DNA of 64,000 nt, taken from positions 2,252,501 through 2,316,500 of the forward strand of contig NZ_CP027806.1 in assembly GCF_003353065.1 (NCBI RefSeq), in the 5' to 3' direction. This document shows, in pieces, positions 59,268-64,000 of this stretch (position 1 is its first letter; every line of letters begins with the position of its first letter). Source of the DNA: Cyclonatronum proteinivorum (lineage in GTDB: Bacteria > Bacteroidota > Rhodothermia > Balneolales > Cyclonatronaceae). The position numbers and the translations under genes are program-made. A model generated the notes under the pieces. That model was not told the DNA's origin and did not search any database. It saw nothing but the letters and a program-made list of their open reading frames with translations.

Positions 59268-60758
59268 TTACCGCTGTGCTGCCACAATCCGCTTGTTGAA
59301 GACGAGCAGTAAAATCAGAAGTACGCCGGTCTGAAACACGAAAGTCGCAAAGGAATAAAGATCAAAAGGGTTGAACCAGCTGTCCGGTGCGAACACAAAA
59401 ACGGACTGATACAGCCACCATCCCAAAAGAATACAGGCCTCAGCCGGTACTACATATTTGATCAGGAAAGTCCAGAGCCGGTGTACGCTTTTCACGGCTT
59501 CATCCATACATAATATCTCGCTTGCGAAGCGGTCTGCACCAAACTTGATAATCCCGAGCGCGATAAAAAATCCGGAGACCATCAGTCCAACGCCCCATAC
59601 AAAATCCTGATTGGCAAAGATATCAAGCGAAAGCGCTGAAGGAAGTCCGAAAATAAAGCCCAGAATGCAAACCAGGCCGGTTGCTTTGTAGCGAAGCCAG
59701 CCGCTATCTACCAGCACTTTGGTCGCCAGCTCAATCATGGCAATCAGACTACTGAAAGCGGCAAACATTAGCGCAAGGAAAAAGAGAATGGCAAACGCCC
59801 TGCCGCCTGGTATCTCCAGGAAGAGCTGCGGCATCCAGATGAAGGTCAGCCCCGTTGAAGCGGGACCGGACGTTTGCATTACTTCTACGATTTGTGCCTG
59901 CGTCATTCCGGCGCCCAATATGGCGAAAACCGTGGCAAAAATGGTGACCGCAGCCCACAGGGAAACCAGGTTGTTCCCGATTCCGGTCTGAAAGGCGCTC
60001 TTTATGATCCGGTCGTTTTTGCGCATGTACGCGCCATATGTAAGGATGAGCCCCCAGCCTGCGCCGGTATCCCAGGCATTCTGAGTGAGCGCTTCAAGCC
60101 AAATCCTGCCATTTCCCAGCATAGACCAGTCCGGTGTGAACAGGTAGGTCAGCCCGGCGCCGCTGCCCGGCAGGGTGATGGCCCGAATCCCGGCAATAAT
60201 CAAAATCACCAGCAGGGTCGGCACCAAAAACAGATTTACCCGCTCAATCATCTTCACGCCTTTGAACACCACAAGTCCGGCCAGCATGATGGCCGCGGCA
60301 TGAAAAACCGATGGCATCATGCTCCCCTGAAAAGAATCCCAAACAGCATTTGCCGTCTCCATGTCGGCTGGCAGCGGTACGAACAGGGATTGCGCGAGAT
60401 AGTACATGGTCCATCCCGTCACGACGCTGTAGTAGAACATAATGGCTGTTGCCACAAACCCGATGAAGCCGCCCATCCAGGCAAATTTAGCCCCAAGCAG
60501 TTTGATGAAAGAGCCAATCACCCCGCGTCTGCCGTTGCGCCCCAGCGCATATTCAGCGATGATGAGTGGAATTGACCAAAGCAGCAGCGATATTACCCAG
60601 GCCAAAATAAAAACGCCTGCGCCCTCTTCACCGCCGTTTTGCGCAGCAATTCTCGGGAAGCGCCAGATATTACCCGTACCGACCGCAATGCCGAGTACGC
60701 TGATGATGAGCCCCCACTTTGTCGTAAACCGCTGCAGTGCAAGTTTCGCTTCTGCCAT
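59268..60758 (-). CDS. Sodium-dependent transporter, NSS (SNF/LeuT) family
   Basis: This 496-residue membrane protein has about twelve segments and starts with the NSS signature GIAVGTGNIWRFPRIAAQNG. Later come PLIIAEYALGRNGRRGVIGS, TGWTMYYLAQS and the unwound-helix region DTGAGWGLILTYGAYM. LeuT-type proteins couple Na+ to uptake of amino acids or other small amines. The substrate is unknown. It is convergent with the TRIC gene and upstream of the M1 peptidase gene, a possible source of amino acids. Confidence 0.92.
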   Translation of the reverse strand: MAEAKLALQRFTTKWGLIISVLGIAVGTGNIWRFPRIAAQNGGEEGAGVFILAWVISLLLWSIPLIIAEYALGRNGRRGVIGSFIKLLGAKFAWMGGFIGFVATAIMFYYSVVTGWTMYYLAQSLFVPLPADMETANAVWDSFQGSMMPSVFHAAAIMLAGLVVFKGVKMIERVNLFLVPTLLVILIIAGIRAITLPGSGAGLTYLFTPDWSMLGNGRIWLEALTQNAWDTGAGWGLILTYGAYMRKNDRIIKSAFQTGIGNNLVSLWAAVTIFATVFAILGAGMTQAQIVEVMQTSGPASTGLTFIWMPQLFLEIPGGRAFAILFFLALMFAAFSSLIAMIELATKVLVDSGWLRYKATGLVCILGFIFGLPSALSLDIFANQDFVWGVGLMVSGFFIALGIIKFGADRFASEILCMDEAVKSVHRLWTFLIKYVVPAEACILLGWWLYQSVFVFAPDSWFNPFDLYSFATFVFQTGVLLILLLVFNKRIVAAQR

Positions 60759-61030
60759 AAGATTAGATTCGTTTGATGTCTGTTCAGTCCGGCCTGTTCC
60801 GCGTCATTTACCCGGAAAATCCTGTTCGCAGGGCGTACCAGAGACCTTGCCCCTCCTCAGTACCCGCCTCACGCTGATCTCCCGGATTTTACCGCTAAAC
60901 ACTGAACATGTCGGATGTTACATCCCACAGTACAGATCATATAAATAACGCGGGTTTATGCATTCGGCGCAAAGTATAGGTTTCACGAGCAGTTTGCAAT
61001 ATGAAATCCCCTGCGGGAGCGGTCGAAAGC

Positions 61031-63448
61031 TCAGCGGTTTATTTCGGTATCAGCATCGGTCTCAGTAGTTTCATCTGAATAGCCCTCAGCCGCTTCGCGC
61101 TGTTCTTCGAGCCAGCGCTGTGCCCGATTGCTGAAGGATCGGTCACCCGGCATAAGCGAGATCGTTTCAAGAAGGGCCGCGGCCTCTTCTGTGCCAAGTT
61201 CAATCAGCGCATCCGTGACGGCCTCCTGAACGACCTCGTTCCAGGAGTAGGTGCCGTGCAGGCCTGCGGCTTGATTAAAGGCATCGGGGTAATCAGCGGC
61301 AGCATACATGCGAAGGGCCTTTGCGCTTACAAGGTAGCTCTCCCCGCGAATGGCTTCCGATAAAGTCCGGCGAACGCGCTCCTGTGCTGTGAAAGGCCCG
61401 AGAAGCTGCAGCGCCGCAAGCCTCACCTGAACATCAGGCTGACGTTCCGGCTGCCAGTGCTGCAGGCCGGTTTGCAGTACATGAATACCCTCCTGCCCCC
61501 GCAGCAACGCCAGGGCTTTGGCACGGTTTCGGTGACTCGCGTCATGGCGGCCCAGATAGTTGATATCTTCGGAAAATTGCTCAGCCAGACCTTGTTTTCC
61601 AATGGCTTCAAGGGCGCGATAACGAACAGCCGGTTCCATATGTGCCATGCGAATACGCAGCTGCAAAGCGCCCGTTTCTTCATTTATTTCGGCCAGCTGA
61701 TACCCGTACGGATCAAAGATAACGTCCGTGACCGGTTGGGGAACCGGGAAGTAAAAGGTATTGACCTCATCCGAAACCACTACGCTAACCCGCTCAAACC
61801 CCAGGCCTGAAATGATGTCGAGTTCCGCGTACATGCGGTATAAAGGCTGAAGGCTAAGATCCTGTTTTTGTGTTATGGTGACCCGCACTTCGTGAGCTTC
61901 CGTGTCGGGATTGCGTACATTTTCGAAGCGGACTGAAAGTTCCGGGTGTCCCGGCTCATAAAACCACTGATCGAAAAACCAGGCCAGACTTTCGCCCAGC
62001 TCTGTTTCAAAGATGTGCTGCACATCACGCATATCAACCGCGCTGAATGCATGTGTTCTGAGAAGATTTCGGACGGAAGCCCACCAAATCTCATCACCAA
62101 CCAGCTCGTGCAGCATGCCAAGCACCTGCCCGGCCTTGGCATAGGTATGGCGGTCGTACATGTCCTCGGGTTGCTGATACTCATTCCAGATGATGGGCCT
62201 GCGATACCGCTGCGCTTCTTCAAAATAATCTTTTTGGTGCTGTAAGCTGTGATCCGTGCCGGTTTCATAGCCCATCCGGTCCCGCTTATACAGGATTTCA
62301 AAATAGTTGGCAAAACCTTCATTAAAAGGCAGGTTGGCCCAGTCGCGGGTAGTAACAAGATTCCCGAACCACTGATGTACCAGCTCATGCACGATCAGAT
62401 CCGTGTTATCCCGGTCAATGGCACCTCTGTCATCAAACTGTGCAAGATGATAGAGAAAGGTTGCCCCGGTGTTCTCCATCCCCCTCGCAATAAAATCCCG
62501 GACGGAAACCTGACCGTAGGCTCCCCAGGGATACGGAAAATCAAAACGTTCTTCGAAGTAAGCCATAATGTCTTCGGTCCGGTCATAAATCATGTTTTTG
62601 TAATCGTCATAGCGCGGCTCTGTGTAGTAGGTGTACAGGATGTCATTTTGCCAGATTTCCGTGCTTTTAAAAACGCCCGCCGCAAAAGCGAAAAGGTATG
62701 GGGCGTGTGGCAGGTCCAGGCGCCAGTAATCGGTGCGCAGCCCGCTTTCCGGTTCACTCACAGAAGATATCAGGAAACCATTCGAAACAGTGCGCATAGA
62801 ATCGGGTACGGTTATCCAAAACTCCTGCGTAGCCCGCTCCGCCGGATGATCAATGGTAGGCAGCCAAAAGCTGTTGTCTTCGGGCTGACCCAGCGTCCAA
62901 ATCTGTGTGGGCCTTGTTGGATCCGTGCCGTCCGGATCGATAAAATACAGGCCCCGATTTGGGGGTTGTGACGTAAAATCCAGCACAACCCTAAGGGTGT
63001 CATCCTGCAGAAAATCCCGGCCGAGATCTATGGTTACGGTTGCGGAATCCTGCGCGAAACTCAAATTATGGGTTTCACCCGCAAGACGGATTTGATTAAA
63101 CGACATCGTTTTGGCATCAAGGGTTAGCTCCCGCGAAACAGATCGCAGGTTGACCAGTGTGAGCTCGGTTGTGCCGTTTACAGCGCGCCCGGAAAAATCA
63201 AACCCCATCTGTACAGCCTGATGGAGAAGGTTCCAGGTACGTGGTCTCAGAAACTGCGGTTCACCTTCCGGTATGATCCAGCCAGGCGCTTCAACGCTGT
63301 CAACCTCCTGCGAATCGTCCGGCTGATCACCTCTGATTTGAGCAATCAGGCCGCATCCTGCGAAAATCCATCCCATGAAAAATAGCCCCAAAACTAAAAA
63401 GGCGTGACGGTCGTTGGGACGAGCTGTTTGTTTTCGTGGATTTAGCAT
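61031..63448 (-). CDS. M1-family metallopeptidase lipoprotein with HEAT-like C-terminus
   Basis: From the ATG at 63448 the protein has 805 residues. A signal with lipobox IFAGC leads to a periplasmic or surface aminopeptidase-like enzyme: FIARGMENTGATF (GxMEN), then HELVHQWFGNLV with zinc His354 and His358 and Glu377 in FNEGFANYFE. The last 230 residues are helical repeats (EPAVRYRALEAIGKQGL, RNRAKALALLRGQEG, RLAALQLLGPFTAQE) that look like HEAT repeats. An upstream extension to 63493 has no signal-like features, so it was not taken. It likely cuts peptides for import. Confidence 0.9.
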   Translation of the reverse strand: MLNPRKQTARPNDRHAFLVLGLFFMGWIFAGCGLIAQIRGDQPDDSQEVDSVEAPGWIIPEGEPQFLRPRTWNLLHQAVQMGFDFSGRAVNGTTELTLVNLRSVSRELTLDAKTMSFNQIRLAGETHNLSFAQDSATVTIDLGRDFLQDDTLRVVLDFTSQPPNRGLYFIDPDGTDPTRPTQIWTLGQPEDNSFWLPTIDHPAERATQEFWITVPDSMRTVSNGFLISSVSEPESGLRTDYWRLDLPHAPYLFAFAAGVFKSTEIWQNDILYTYYTEPRYDDYKNMIYDRTEDIMAYFEERFDFPYPWGAYGQVSVRDFIARGMENTGATFLYHLAQFDDRGAIDRDNTDLIVHELVHQWFGNLVTTRDWANLPFNEGFANYFEILYKRDRMGYETGTDHSLQHQKDYFEEAQRYRRPIIWNEYQQPEDMYDRHTYAKAGQVLGMLHELVGDEIWWASVRNLLRTHAFSAVDMRDVQHIFETELGESLAWFFDQWFYEPGHPELSVRFENVRNPDTEAHEVRVTITQKQDLSLQPLYRMYAELDIISGLGFERVSVVVSDEVNTFYFPVPQPVTDVIFDPYGYQLAEINEETGALQLRIRMAHMEPAVRYRALEAIGKQGLAEQFSEDINYLGRHDASHRNRAKALALLRGQEGIHVLQTGLQHWQPERQPDVQVRLAALQLLGPFTAQERVRRTLSEAIRGESYLVSAKALRMYAAADYPDAFNQAAGLHGTYSWNEVVQEAVTDALIELGTEEAAALLETISLMPGDRSFSNRAQRWLEEQREAAEGYSDETTETDADTEINR

Positions 63449-63603
63449 TCGTGAATACAGGTTAATCTCAATGATGATGGCTTGTAAGTCCATTAAGCTA
63501 TTCCTATTATTGGAAGCTTACAAGCTTCGGCCTGAAATGCCTGAAAAAATCTGTGTCAGCCGCCGCTGACATTTCCCTTATCCCTCATTTATCTCGCTTC
63601 TTG

Positions 63604-64000
63604 ATGCAAACGGACCACAAAACCCTTAACCGGATTTTTGCACTCGTCAGTTTTCTGTTCGCCTTCATTCTGTATTTGCTCACGCTTTCGCCAACGGCCG
63701 ACTTCTGGGATCCGGCTGAGCGGATAGCAACCGCATACGCCCTGCAGATACCGCATCCACCGGGAGCGCCGATGTATATGCTGTTGGGGCGCATGTTTTC
63801 GATGTTCATGCCGACCGAGTACGTAGCGTATTCTATAAATTTGATGAGCGCGATTTCTTCGGGTATCACCATCATGCTACTGTACCTGATTGTGGTCCGG
63901 CTGGTGCGCACCTTTACCCTTGGGCACCCCGATACCTGGGATGATACCGCTAAGATAGCGATGTACGGCGGCGCGCTGATCGGTGCCCTCACATTCGCAG
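63604..64000 (+). CDS. DUF2723 (GT117-like) membrane glycosyltransferase, partial
   Basis: The frame from ATG 63604 is open to the right edge, giving 132 residues. The protein starts MQTDHKTLNRIFALVSFLF, has LLTLSPTADFWDPAERIATA (the acidic D-E pair typical of GT-C enzymes) and IPHPPGAPMYMLLGRMF, and several membrane segments. This is the start of a DUF2723 protein, a large membrane O-glycosyltransferase-like family common in Bacteroidota. It diverges from the M1 peptidase gene. Confidence 0.88.
   Translation, partial: MQTDHKTLNRIFALVSFLFAFILYLLTLSPTADFWDPAERIATAYALQIPHPPGAPMYMLLGRMFSMFMPTEYVAYSINLMSAISSGITIMLLYLIVVRLVRTFTLGHPDTWDDTAKIAMYGGALIGALTFA

Overview
The window is a chromosomal segment of a bacterium from the Bacteroidota/Balneolota/Rhodothermota side of the FCB group. 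This is inferred, not proven. The reasons are: promoters of the TAnnTTTG type (TATATTTG upstream of thrS, rpmI and trpE), weak Shine-Dalgarno sequences with frequent TTG and GTG starts, a thrS-infC-rpmI-rplT-pheS-pheT-zapA-6S-ymdB string, MerC plus Fur, DUF2723 and DUF4412-like proteins, a PDH cluster with separate E1 alpha and E1 beta, and secreted lipoproteins. I see no phage, complete insertion sequence, CRISPR array, rRNA or complete tRNA. Most of the window is core metabolism and translation.

Left arm, minus strand (1-8002): thrS, infC, rpmI, rplT, pheS, pheT, a coiled-coil ZapB-like protein, zapA, a candidate 6S RNA and the first codons of ymdB. The transcript appears to be cut by terminators after infC and after rplT. 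A strong promoter stands before rpmI. A tiny Phe-Phe-Phe ORF and a terminator stand before pheS. infC has no ATG, GTG or TTG start and probably begins at AUC.

Region 8.5-23.9 kb, plus strand: a small membrane protein, an AtuA/DUF1446 protein, an FAD oxidoreductase, one half of a heterodimeric ABC exporter, RNase Z with a long RGG-like tail, the second exporter half, a cyclophilin, alaS, and the pyruvate dehydrogenase genes pdhA-pdhB-pdhC. Region 24-33 kb is visibly more AT-rich: dTDP-rhamnose genes (rfbD-rfbC-rfbB), two unknown envelope proteins, a hybrid histidine kinase and a receiver-kinase fusion. A Fur-family regulator and a MerC-like membrane protein follow on the minus strand.

Region 34.2-40.1 kb is a tryptophan operon: a trpL leader with tandem Trp codons, an attenuator, then trpE-trpS-trpG-trpD-trpC-trpF. 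trpB and trpA are not here. Next come mnmA with two overlapping downstream genes, a two-gene (split) 5'-nucleotidase, dxr-rseP-psd-pssA, a HAD phosphatase, tyrosine catabolism (hppD, hmgA) with a flavin reductase, and an O-methyltransferase. The right end holds queD-queE with a short-chain reductase (minus strand), a secreted unknown, a TRIC channel, an NSS transporter, an M1 aminopeptidase lipoprotein and the start of a DUF2723 protein.

Two dispersed intergenic repeat families were found by eye. Family I (about 95 bp) has four copies with conserved flanks around a stem whose sequence differs while its pairing is kept. Family II (about 215-240 bp) is palindromic, ends in GGTGAATAATACGGG-like sequence, and has two clear copies and one weak one. 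No single dramatic new system is evident. The most distinctive signals are the repeat families, the regulatory leaders of pheS, infC and trpE, and the RNase Z with an altered metal motif and RGG tail embedded between exporter halves.
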